Source of the DNA: Micromonospora sediminimaris
GTDB lineage: Bacteria; Actinomycetota; Actinomycetes; Mycobacteriales; Micromonosporaceae
Length of the DNA stretch: 64,000 nt
Assembly: GCA_900112325.1 (NCBI GenBank)
Contig: FOLJ01000013.1
Location: forward strand, 62,001 to 126,000
Direction: 5' to 3'
This document shows, in pieces, positions 51,666-60,300 of the stretch; within the stretch, counting starts at the first letter, position 1, and every line of letters starts with the position of its first letter. The position numbers and the translations under genes are program-made. The notes under the pieces are model-generated. The model saw only the letters and a program-made list of their open reading frames with translations, searched no databases and was not told the origin of the DNA.

Positions 51666-53147
51666 ATGACCGAGGAACGCACCGACGGTAAACCGACCGA
51701 CGGCACCGAGTCGCACGACCCGGATTTCCCGCCCGCGTTCCTGTCGTTCATGCGGCAGGGCTGGCGGGACACCACCCTGCCGGTCGGTCCGCGGCCGGAG
51801 GTGCCGAACTACGCCAAGCGCCGGGCCGCCCTCTCGGCGGCCTTCCCGGGCGAGACGTTGGTGATTCCCACCGGCGGCGAGAAGATACGCGCCAACGACA
51901 CCGAGTACCGGTTCCGACCGGGCAGCGACTTCGCGTACCTGACCGGAGACCACGACCCGGACAGCGTGCTGGTGCTGCGACCGACCGGCTCCGGCCACGA
52001 CGCCACGCTCTACATGCGGCCCCGCTCCTCACGGGAGAACGACGAGTTCTTCCGCAGCCGTCATGGCGAGCTGTGGGTGGGTCGGCGACACACCCTGACC
52101 GAGAAGTCGACCGAGCTGGGCCTGCCCACCGCCGACCTGACCGAGCTGGAGGCGGCGCTGGCCGGGCTGGCGCCCGCGCGTACCCGGGTGCTGCGCGGTT
52201 TCGACGCGCGGGTGGACACCGCGGTGCGGCCCTGGGACGGCCCGCGCGAGGAGGGGCAGCCGGCCCGCGACCGTGAGCTGGCGATCGCCGTCGCGGAGCT
52301 GAAGCTGGTCAAGGACGAGTGGGAGATCACCCAGCTCCAGGAGGCCATCGACGCCACCGTACGCGGCTTCGAGGACGTGGCCCGGGTACTGCCGGCTGAC
52401 CGGGGCGTCTCCGAGCGGCTGTTGGAGGGGGTCTTCGCGCTGCGGGCCCGGCACGACGGCAACGACATCGGCTACGGCTCGATCGTCGGCGCCGGTGAGC
52501 ACGCCACGATCCTGCACTGGGTACACAACCACGGCGTCACCCGTCCGGGTGAGCTGCTGCTGATGGACATGGGTGTGGAGGGACGCCACCTCTACACGGC
52601 CGACGTGACGCGGGTGCTGCCGGTCAACGGGCGGTTCACCCCGTTGCAGCGCCAGGTCTACGACATCGTGTACGCCGCGCAGCAGGCCGGCATCGAGTTC
52701 ATCAAGCCGGGGGTGGCGTTCAAGGACGTGCACCGCACCTGCATGCGGGTGCTCGCCGAGGGGCTGGCCGAGCTGGGGCTGCTGCCGGTGAGCGTGGACG
52801 AGGCGATGGACGACAACTCCACCGTCTACCGCCGGTGGACCCTGCACGGTTTCGGGCACATGCTCGGCATCGACGTGCACGACTGCACCAACGCCCGCAA
52901 GGAGATGTACCGCGACGGCACCCTGGGCGAGGGGTACGTGCTCACCGTCGAGCCCGGGCTGTACTTCCAGCCGGAGGACGAGCTGGTCCCGGAGGAACTG
53001 CGCGGTATCGGCATCCGGATCGAGGACGACGTGCTGGTCACCACGGCCGGCGCGGTGAACCTGTCGGCGGGCCTGCCACGCCGGGCCGACGAGGTGGAGA
53101 CCTGGCTGGCCGAGCAGCGCGAGGCCGGCCCGCGACTGCCCGGCTGA
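51666..53147 (+). CDS. pepP: Xaa-Pro aminopeptidase (aminopeptidase P)
   Basis: A 493-residue M24B peptidase. The N-terminal creatinase-like domain (about 45-190) has RFRPGSDFAYLTGDHDPDSV. The catalytic pita-bread domain has the five metal ligands in LLLMDMGVE, TADVTRVLPV, LHGFGHMLGIDVHD, LTVEPGLYF and GIGIRIEDDVLV. It removes N-terminal residues before proline in cytoplasmic peptides. GAAGGGAG lies before the ATG. Divergent from asnB. Confidence 0.92.
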   Translation: MTEERTDGKPTDGTESHDPDFPPAFLSFMRQGWRDTTLPVGPRPEVPNYAKRRAALSAAFPGETLVIPTGGEKIRANDTEYRFRPGSDFAYLTGDHDPDSVLVLRPTGSGHDATLYMRPRSSRENDEFFRSRHGELWVGRRHTLTEKSTELGLPTADLTELEAALAGLAPARTRVLRGFDARVDTAVRPWDGPREEGQPARDRELAIAVAELKLVKDEWEITQLQEAIDATVRGFEDVARVLPADRGVSERLLEGVFALRARHDGNDIGYGSIVGAGEHATILHWVHNHGVTRPGELLLMDMGVEGRHLYTADVTRVLPVNGRFTPLQRQVYDIVYAAQQAGIEFIKPGVAFKDVHRTCMRVLAEGLAELGLLPVSVDEAMDDNSTVYRRWTLHGFGHMLGIDVHDCTNARKEMYRDGTLGEGYVLTVEPGLYFQPEDELVPEELRGIGIRIEDDVLVTTAGAVNLSAGLPRRADEVETWLAEQREAGPRLPG

Positions 53148-53220
53148 CCGGAGCGCCCGCACTAGCGGCACGCGTAGGCCGCGTTCCCGAGGCTCGCCGA
53201 GCTGTGGAACCGGACCCAGG

Positions 53221-53274
53221 AGGGCGGGCCCCGCCGGAGCGACCAGAGTGTCGCTTCAGCGCGGGGCCCGCCCT
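53221..53274. terminator. Terminator hairpin after the aminopeptidase gene
   Basis: Perfect 14-bp outer stem AGGGCGGGCCCCGC (53221-53234, 53261-53274), with an additional inner AGCGAC/GTCGCT stem. Confidence 0.8.
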
Positions 53275-53365
53275 CGTCTGTCCGGCGGATGAAGCGTTCG
53301 TCCTGGTCAACCGCTTTCGGCCAGATCTTGCGCGATGACGCGGCGATGCCTGATCAGGTACCAAT

Positions 53366-53445
53366 GCGGGGTTATTTCGGATTCATCCCTCTCGCGAAGA
53401 ACATTCTCATACGGTGGTCATCAGAAGCTGCAACCCATTTGTAGC
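53366..53445 (+). promoter_or_regulatory. Conserved upstream module of the first beta-helix gene
   Basis: Elements GCGGGGTTATTTCGGAT (53366-53382), TTCTCATACGGTGGT (53404-53418) and the hairpin GCTGCAACCCATTTGTAGC (53427-53445) recur at almost the same spacing upstream of the paralogue at 55608. The first two starts are 33 bp apart in both. They probably hold the promoter and a 5' structure. Confidence 0.75.
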
Positions 53446-53506
53446 TACTCGCACCCATTCGCTCGGTGCGAACCAGTCTGGTAGCAGGAAAGGGCGGAAG
53501 GCTCTG

Positions 53507-55255
53507 ATGTCTGATGACGTGACCACTTCCTACGGTGGGCCGCCCCCGGCACCACCACCCCCGGCACCGCCGGGACTTCGACGACGAAAACTATGGCTCA
53601 CCGCGGGCGTCGCCGGTCTGACCGGCGTGGTCGGTCTGGCCGCGCTGGGTGGGGTGGCCGCCCGCGACGACCGATCCGGCACGCCGGGCCGGACGGACGC
53701 GCAGTCCAACGCCCGGCAGAACGTCAGCGACGCGGGAAAGGCCGACGCAACCGAGAACGGCGGCACCAGGGACGACTCGGCCGGCGACCACGTCGGCCGC
53801 AAGGGTGCCGGGCGCAAGGACGGTGGCGGTGCCGACAAGGACAGGGCTCACGAGGTGCCCTGCGACACGGACAAGCTGATCCAGGCCATCGTGCACGCCA
53901 ACCAGAACCACGGTGGCGTACTTGCCCTGGCCCGGTACTGCACCTACGAGCTGACCCGCAGCGATGACGGCAACGGGCTTCCGGTGATCACCAAACCGAT
54001 CACCTTGAAGGGCGACGACAGCAAGATCGTGCGGGCCGCGAACGCCGAGCGGTTCCGCATCCTCAACGTCGGCCGAGGTGGTCACCTGACCCTGAAGGGT
54101 GTGACGGTCAAGGGCGGCCAGACCGCTCCGGGCATGACGATCGCGGCACCGGTCAAGGGACTGGAACTCGGCACCGCGAAGCCCACCGGCACCACCCCGG
54201 CCGCCGGAACCAAGGCAGCCGGAGCCAAGGCCAAGCCGGCCGGGGCGAAGCCCACGACCGACGGCGCCAAGGCAGTCGGGGCCAAGGCAGCAGCGGGGGC
54301 CAAGGCGGCACCCGCGGCGAAGCCGTCACCGGCGGCCAAGGCCGCCGGGGCGGAAGTCGCTCCGCCGAGTATCGCCGCCGACGGCGTCGACGGGGGTGGA
54401 ATCCTGGTGCAGCAAGGCGGCACCGCAGACCTGGAGCACAGCCGGATCGTGCAGAACCAGGCGACCCGCAACGGCGGTGGCATCGCCAACTACGGCACCA
54501 CCACGATCCGCCACAGCACCGTGGAACAGAACAGTGCCGGTAGCTTCGGCGGCGGCCTGTTCAGCACGGGCACGCTGCGGGTCGAAGAGTCGAAGATCGT
54601 GTACAACAACTCGGGTGCCGGGGGCGGCGGCGTCGCCAACGGTTCCACGCCCAACGGCTTCGCCGGCACGGGTGGCACGGTCTGGGTCTGGAAGAGCACG
54701 ATCAGCCACAACCGGACCGGAGTACTCGGCGGCGGCGTCTTCGTAAACGGCGGCGACACCACCGCCGTCCAGAGCGAACTCACCGACAACACCAGCAGCC
54801 TCGACGGCGGCGGCCTGGTCGCTCTCGGCGACAGCCGGCTGAGCCTGGAACACACGCTGGTCGCCCGGAACTTCGCGAACGACGACGCCGGTGGCCTCGG
54901 GATCGCCGAGGACTCCACGGCGGTCATCGCCCACAGCGTCGTCAAGGAGAATGTGGCCGCCAACGGAGCTGCCGGCGGCCTGTTCAACGACGAAGCCTCG
55001 GTAACCCTGCGCGACTCCGAACTGTGGGCCAACCAGGCCTCGGGTACGGCTGGTTTCGCGGGCGGCCTCGCCAACCAGGACGGGGTGACCACGCTGATCC
55101 GGACCAAGGTCGCCGACAACGTGGCCACCAACGCACCCGGCGGCATCTACACCGACAACGACCAGGTGGAGATCGACCGGAAGTCGGCTGTCACCGGCAA
55201 CCGACCGACCAACTGCATCGGCAGCCCGGTCATCCCCGACCGCTGCTTCGGCTGA
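53507..55255 (+). CDS. Surface-type parallel beta-helix protein (first paralogue)
   Basis: A 582-residue protein. A Pro-rich N-terminus and RRRKLWLTAGVAGLTGVVGL (about 25-50) suggest a membrane anchor or export signal. After a charged linker comes a conserved entry segment (VPCDTDKLIQAIVHANQNHG, then FRILNVGRGGHLTLKGVTVK), an Ala/Lys/Pro-rich insert (about 225-285), and a right-handed parallel beta-helix of GGG-containing repeats (ATRNGGGIANYGTTTIRHST, SGAGGGGVANG, LGGGVFVNGG). It ends with Cys-x-G ... P-x-x-CFG. The function is unknown; such helices usually bind surfaces or polysaccharides. GGAAGG lies before the ATG. Confidence 0.75.
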   Translation: MSDDVTTSYGGPPPAPPPPAPPGLRRRKLWLTAGVAGLTGVVGLAALGGVAARDDRSGTPGRTDAQSNARQNVSDAGKADATENGGTRDDSAGDHVGRKGAGRKDGGGADKDRAHEVPCDTDKLIQAIVHANQNHGGVLALARYCTYELTRSDDGNGLPVITKPITLKGDDSKIVRAANAERFRILNVGRGGHLTLKGVTVKGGQTAPGMTIAAPVKGLELGTAKPTGTTPAAGTKAAGAKAKPAGAKPTTDGAKAVGAKAAAGAKAAPAAKPSPAAKAAGAEVAPPSIAADGVDGGGILVQQGGTADLEHSRIVQNQATRNGGGIANYGTTTIRHSTVEQNSAGSFGGGLFSTGTLRVEESKIVYNNSGAGGGGVANGSTPNGFAGTGGTVWVWKSTISHNRTGVLGGGVFVNGGDTTAVQSELTDNTSSLDGGGLVALGDSRLSLEHTLVARNFANDDAGGLGIAEDSTAVIAHSVVKENVAANGAAGGLFNDEASVTLRDSELWANQASGTAGFAGGLANQDGVTTLIRTKVADNVATNAPGGIYTDNDQVEIDRKSAVTGNRPTNCIGSPVIPDRCFG

Positions 55256-55304
55256 TCCATCGCCGAGGCGAGCGACGAGCAACAGGACAGCACCACCACA
55301 TAGA

Positions 55305-55343
55305 GGGGCTCCTCCGTGGCGCTCGGCGCTGCGGAGGAGCCCC
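55305..55343. terminator. Terminator hairpin after the first beta-helix gene
   Basis: Perfect 12-bp stem GGGGCTCCTCCG (55305-55316) and its complement (55332-55343). Confidence 0.8.
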
Positions 55344-55467
55344 ACCTTCGTCCCGCTTGCTGCTTCTCCAGGGCCGTCCGGACAGGTCAGAGCAGGTCCG
55401 GGCGGAAGCCACCCCGGCGTGCCGATCAGCACGAGCCTGGGCGTCACCGACCCACGACGTACCTAAT

Positions 55468-55546
55468 GTGGGGTTATTTCGGATAAGGCCCTGAGGCGAG
55501 GAACCTTCTCATACGGTGGTTCTGGGAGCTACAACCGATTTGTAGC
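55468..55546 (+). promoter_or_regulatory. Conserved upstream module of the second beta-helix gene
   Basis: GTGGGGTTATTTCGGAT (from 55468), TTCTCATACGGTGGT (55506-55520) and the hairpin GCTACAACCGATTTGTAGC (55528-55546) match the module at 53366-53445 in sequence and spacing. The hairpin arms GCTACAA/TTGTAGC are perfect here. Confidence 0.75.
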
Positions 55547-55607
55547 AGGGGACGCTCGCCTGTGCGTGACGACCCTGTCTGGTACGACGAGAGGGCAGAG
55601 AGCTCCG

Positions 55608-57278
55608 ATGTCCAACTACGTAGCTAAGAACAACGCCAGCGAGTCGGAGGCGACGCCCAAGCGGCGTCGTAAGCTCTGGCTCGCCAGTGGCGTCGCCGGG
55701 CTCACCGGCGTGGTCAGCATCGCCGCCGTCGGGGTCGCCACCGGCGCCGGCGCGGTTGGTACCGATGGTCTGCGCTGGTCCACCGCCCAGCAGGTCAGCA
55801 GGGACGGCGACCAGAACGCGGTCGCCCCCGAGGGGCACAAGGGCAAGAAGGAGGACCGGGCCGACAACGCCGCCGACGAGCGTGCCCGGCACGACCAGAA
55901 GCGGGACGACGAGAAGAGGGATCACGGCAAGGATGTGCCCTGCGACAGCGACAAGCTGATCCAGGCGCTCGTCTTCGCCAACGAGAACCACGGCGGCGTG
56001 CTGAACCTGGCCAAGGGGTGCACCTACTCCCTGACGCGTTCGGACGCGGGCGACGGTACCGGCCCCAACGGCCTTCCGGTGATCACGGAGAACGTGGTGC
56101 TCAAGGGCAACGACACCAAGATCGTCCGGGACGCCACGGCCGAGGAGTTCCGGATCCTCAACGTGGGTCGCGGCGGAAACCTGACCGTCAAGGGCCTGAC
56201 CATCAAGAACGGCCAGACCAGCGCACTGCCGGTCAACGGCGACACGCCGGAAGCCGTCTGGTCGCGGTTCTCGAACTCGGTGGAGGCGACCAAGGCCGCC
56301 GAGGCGAAGAAGGAATACCTGCCGTTGCTCCACGCCAAGCCGAAGGGCATCGCGCTCAAGGCCAAGGCCGCGAGCGCGCCGTCGGTGCTGGTCGACCCGG
56401 AGTCCAACGACGGCGGCGGCGTGCTCGTGCAGCCCGGCGGCACCGCCTCCTTCGAGGAGACGCACATCGTCGCCAACCAGGCCGGCGGCGTCGGAGGTGG
56501 CCTGGCCAACTTCGGCAAGGCCAGCCTTTACCACACCACGGTCGCCGACAACACCGCCTTCCTCTACGGCGGCGGCATCTTCAACGCCGGCGTGCTGCGG
56601 GTGGCCGAGTCGACCGTGAAGAACAACGACGCGATCATCGGTGGTGGCGGCATCGCCAACGGCGCGGCGTTCATCTTCCGGACCGACATCGACGGCGGCA
56701 CCGCCTGGATCGAGAAGACCGAGGTCGTCGGCAACGAGGTGCTCGGCTTCGGCGGTGGCGTGCTCGACATCGAGGGCAACACGACCGTCCGGTACTCCAA
56801 GGTCATCGGGAACACCGCGGTCCTGGCCGGCGGTGGCGTCACCGCGGCCGGTGACGACAGCACCCTCGAACTGGCCCACGTCGAGGTCGCCAAGAACACC
56901 ACGGTCGGTGTCGGCGGCGGCATGGCCCTCGGCTTCGGCGCGATCGCCAACGTCGAGGAAACCAAGATCGTCGAGAACAAGGCCGGTTTCTTCGGCGGTG
57001 GCGTGTTCAACGGCACCGGTGAGGCGACCTTCCGGCACAGCGAGATCAGCGGCAACCGGGCAGTCGGCCCGCTGGGCGTCGGCGGCGGCATCTTCACCGT
57101 CGCCGGTGTGATCGACCTGGAAAAGACGAAGGTGGCGCACAACTTCGCCACTCTCACCGCTGGCGGCGTCTTCAGCTTCCTCGGTGAGGTGAACGTGGAC
57201 GACAAGTCGGCCATCACGGCCAACAAGCCGACCAACTGCGCCGGCACCTTCACCCCGATCCCGAACTGCTTCGGCTGA
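55608..57278 (+). CDS. Surface-type parallel beta-helix protein (second paralogue)
   Basis: A 556-residue paralogue of the preceding protein. It has RRRKLWLASGVAGLTGVVSI near residue 20, a charged Asp/Lys/Glu/His linker, the same entry segment (VPCDSDKLIQALVFANENHG, FRILNVGRGGNLTVKGLTIK), a shorter Lys/Ala insert, and beta-helix repeats (AGGVGGGLANFGKASLYHTT, FLYGGGIFNAGVLRVAESTV). It ends NCAGTFTPIPNCFG, matching the other C-terminus. The two genes lie in tandem, each with its own copy of the upstream module and its own terminator, so they are co-regulated rather than one operon. Function unknown. Confidence 0.75.
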   Translation: MSNYVAKNNASESEATPKRRRKLWLASGVAGLTGVVSIAAVGVATGAGAVGTDGLRWSTAQQVSRDGDQNAVAPEGHKGKKEDRADNAADERARHDQKRDDEKRDHGKDVPCDSDKLIQALVFANENHGGVLNLAKGCTYSLTRSDAGDGTGPNGLPVITENVVLKGNDTKIVRDATAEEFRILNVGRGGNLTVKGLTIKNGQTSALPVNGDTPEAVWSRFSNSVEATKAAEAKKEYLPLLHAKPKGIALKAKAASAPSVLVDPESNDGGGVLVQPGGTASFEETHIVANQAGGVGGGLANFGKASLYHTTVADNTAFLYGGGIFNAGVLRVAESTVKNNDAIIGGGGIANGAAFIFRTDIDGGTAWIEKTEVVGNEVLGFGGGVLDIEGNTTVRYSKVIGNTAVLAGGGVTAAGDDSTLELAHVEVAKNTTVGVGGGMALGFGAIANVEETKIVENKAGFFGGGVFNGTGEATFRHSEISGNRAVGPLGVGGGIFTVAGVIDLEKTKVAHNFATLTAGGVFSFLGEVNVDDKSAITANKPTNCAGTFTPIPNCFG

Positions 57279-57322
57279 TCCACGCGGTACCGGCTCTCCT
57301 GCCGGACCAAGGTGAGGGACTT

Positions 57323-57366
57323 CGGCCCCGCCGGAACGATCCAGACGGATCGGACCGGCGGGGCCG
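57323..57366. terminator. Terminator between the second beta-helix gene and the amylopullulanase
   Basis: Perfect 12-bp stem CGGCCCCGCCGG (57323-57334) and its complement (57355-57366), serving both convergent genes. Confidence 0.75.
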
Positions 57367-57399
57367 GAGCGTACTCCGGCGTCGTGTGCCGGAGCGGCA

Positions 57400-60300
57400 C
57401 TACCGCTGGACGAAGACCGCCACGCTGCGTCCCGGCACGGTGAAGGTGCCGCTGGAGCGGTCGAAGGCCGCTTCACGCAACACCGGGTCGGCCGAGGAAC
57501 GCAGCACCGGGTGCAGCGTCACGTCCGCCCCACGCAGCCCGGTCACCCGCTGCGCGGCGCTCTCCGGAGTGGCGTTGAAGACCACCGTCACCGACCGCCA
57601 CTTCCCGCCGAGCCCACGGGCGTCGAGGGTCATGGTGAGCACACCCGGGGTCTCGTCCGCGCCGGACAGCGGGAAGACGACCCGCTGCTGCACCTGCTTC
57701 GCGGTGGGCAACCCGAAGACCGGCGACGAAGCCCGGATCCGCAGCAGTTCGGCGTAGCGGGCGTCGGTCAACTCGACCGCCGCGCAGTCCGGCACCAGCT
57801 TCGGATCGGCCAGCAGCGGCTTCGCGTACGGCCACTTGTCCCGGTTGTCCTCGGCCGGCGGCAGGCCGATGCCGAAGCCGTTGCCCTGGGCGCAGTCCCA
57901 CCGGATCTGGTTGAACCAGTCCCCCGAGTTGTACGAGTTGCGGTCCAGCGACTTCGACCGCAGCCGCTCGGTGCCGGTGGTGACGAACCCGGCCCCCTGG
58001 CCCATCACCACAGTGCTCAGGGCCAGCACCTGCATCCGGGCCCGGTCCGTCGCCGAGGTGTCCTGCGGCAGTTTGTACGCCAGCGCGTCGTACAGAATCT
58101 CGTTGTCGTGCGCGTCGACGTAGGTGACCGCCTCCCCCGGCGCTGCGGTGTAGCCGGCCGGTGAGCCGTTGTAGTCCACGTCGGCGCCGGTGACCTGCCG
58201 GCCCGCCGAGTCGGTGAAGCGGTAGCCGCGCAGGTTGCCGGTCAGCCCCACCTTGACCAGGTCGTGCTGGCGCAGCAGCCGGGCCCGCTGTTCGTCAGCC
58301 GAGCCGTTGACTGGGTCGCCATTGGGGTCGGTGAACAGGCCGGAGGCGAAGCCCTGCTGGCGCGGGTTCTCGTCGAACGGGCCGCCGCCGCGTACCGCGT
58401 CGCGTAGCCGGTCGTTGAACGTCCCGATCCCGGTACCGGCCATGTTGGCCTGCGTCGCCTGCACGAAACGGGCGTCGTCGGCCACCTCGCCGAAGTTCCA
58501 GCCCTCGCCATAGAGCAGGATGTCCTTCCCGTCCACTCCGTCCCGGGCCACGGTCAGCTTGTCGAGTGCGGCGCGCACGGCCAGGATGTTCGCCTTCGGG
58601 TGGTGGCCCATCAGGTCGAACCGGAACCCGTCCACCTTGTACGCCTTCGCCCAGGTGACAAGTGAGTCCACCACCAGCTTGCCCATCATGGCGTGTTCCG
58701 GTGCGGTGTTGGCGCAGCAGGTGGAGGTGGCCACCGTGCCGTCGTCGAGCAGCCGGTGGTAGTAGCCCGGCACGATCTGGTCCAGCACCGACTTCGGGTC
58801 GGTGCCGGCGGCCGAGGTGTGGTTGTAGACCACGTCCATGACCACCCGCAGCCCCGCGTCGTTGACCCCGGCCACCATCTGCCGGAACTCGGTGGTGCGC
58901 CGGGCGCCCTCCGGGTCGACCGCGTACCCGCCCTCCGGGACGGTGTAGTGCAGCGGGTCGTACCCCCAGTTGTAGCCGTCGGTCTCCTTCACCCCGGCCA
59001 CGCACTCCTGCTGCCGCTCCGAGTCCGGCGGCAGCGCCGCCAGGTCACAGTCCGGTTGCCGCTGGTCGGCCCGGCGCTCGGGGATGGTGGCGAAGTCGAA
59101 CGCCGGCAGCAGGTGCAGGTGGGTCACCCCGGCGTCGCTTATCGCCGCCAGGTGCCGCATCCCGGCGGTGGCCGGGTCGGTGAAGGCGAGGAAGGTGCCC
59201 CGCCGCTGCGACGGGACGGTGTCGTCGGCGATGGAGAAGTCCCGCACCGACAGCTCGGAGATCTGCACCTTGGCCGGGGGCGCCGCGGCCGGCTTGCGCA
59301 GCCGCGCCCAACCCGCCGGAGCGAGCTTCGGGTCGGTCAGGTCGACGAGCTGGCTGTGCGTGGAGTCCGCCGCCAGCGCCACCGAGTACGGGTCGGTGAC
59401 CGACGCGGTCACCAGCTGCTGCGTCGCCGGCTGCCACGCCTGCACCCGGTAGCGGTAGTACTTGCCGCTCCAGGACCGCTGCCCGCGTACCGACCAGACG
59501 CCGGTGCGGTCGTCGCGACGCATCGCCACCTGTCGCGCGGTGGCCGTCGGCGAGTCGTACAGCTCCAGCGACACCGTCCGGGCGGTGGGTGCCCAGACCG
59601 ACAAGGTCGGCACACCGCCGGTGAAGGTGGCACCGAGGCTCGCCTTGGTGGCCGGGGCGTACACGTCGTCGAGCACACCCGGGATCTGCACGCCTGTGGC
59701 ACCGAGCAGGGTGCCGTCGGCGGCCCGCTCGGTCACCAGCAGCTGCCCGCGCAGCGCCGCCGGCACCTTGGCCAGATCCTTCCGGTCCAGCGTGAAGGCC
59801 CGGTGGTCCCACAGGTGCGGGAAGGCCGCGCGCTGCGCCTCGGTGAGCCCGTTGCGCTGCGCGGTCAGCGGCAGCGAGGTGTACGTCCCGACCAGCTCGC
59901 CGTCGACCACGCGCACCCCGCCGGCCGGCGCGGTCACCAGGGCGTACGCCCGACCGTCGGTGGGGCCGGTGCGCCAGGCGACGGTGGACCTGTCGATCCA
60001 GTGCGCCCGCTGCTTGGTGATGTCGGTATCCCTGCCGGTGCCGGTGGCCGTCGCCGGCAGCAGCCGGCCCGGTGTGGCGGCGAGCAACCAGACCTCCCGG
60101 CCGGCGTCGGCGAAGTCGAGCCGCTGGTCCTGCGGCAGATCCTTCTCGTCACCGCGATGGATGATGTAGCTGAGCCCGGTCGCGCCCTCGGCCAGCGGCA
60201 CCCGGAACTCGGCGCCGAAGGAGTCGACGCGGGTCGGCGGCATCGGCTTCGCCCAGTCGGTGGGGGTGGCCGCGCCGTCCCACAGGTGCAGGCCCCAGCC

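Noticed and set aside
55509..57476. A 655-codon minus-strand frame opposite the second beta-helix gene
   Set aside because: It is the antisense of a regular repeat protein; it lacks recognisable domains and runs through the terminator and upstream module.
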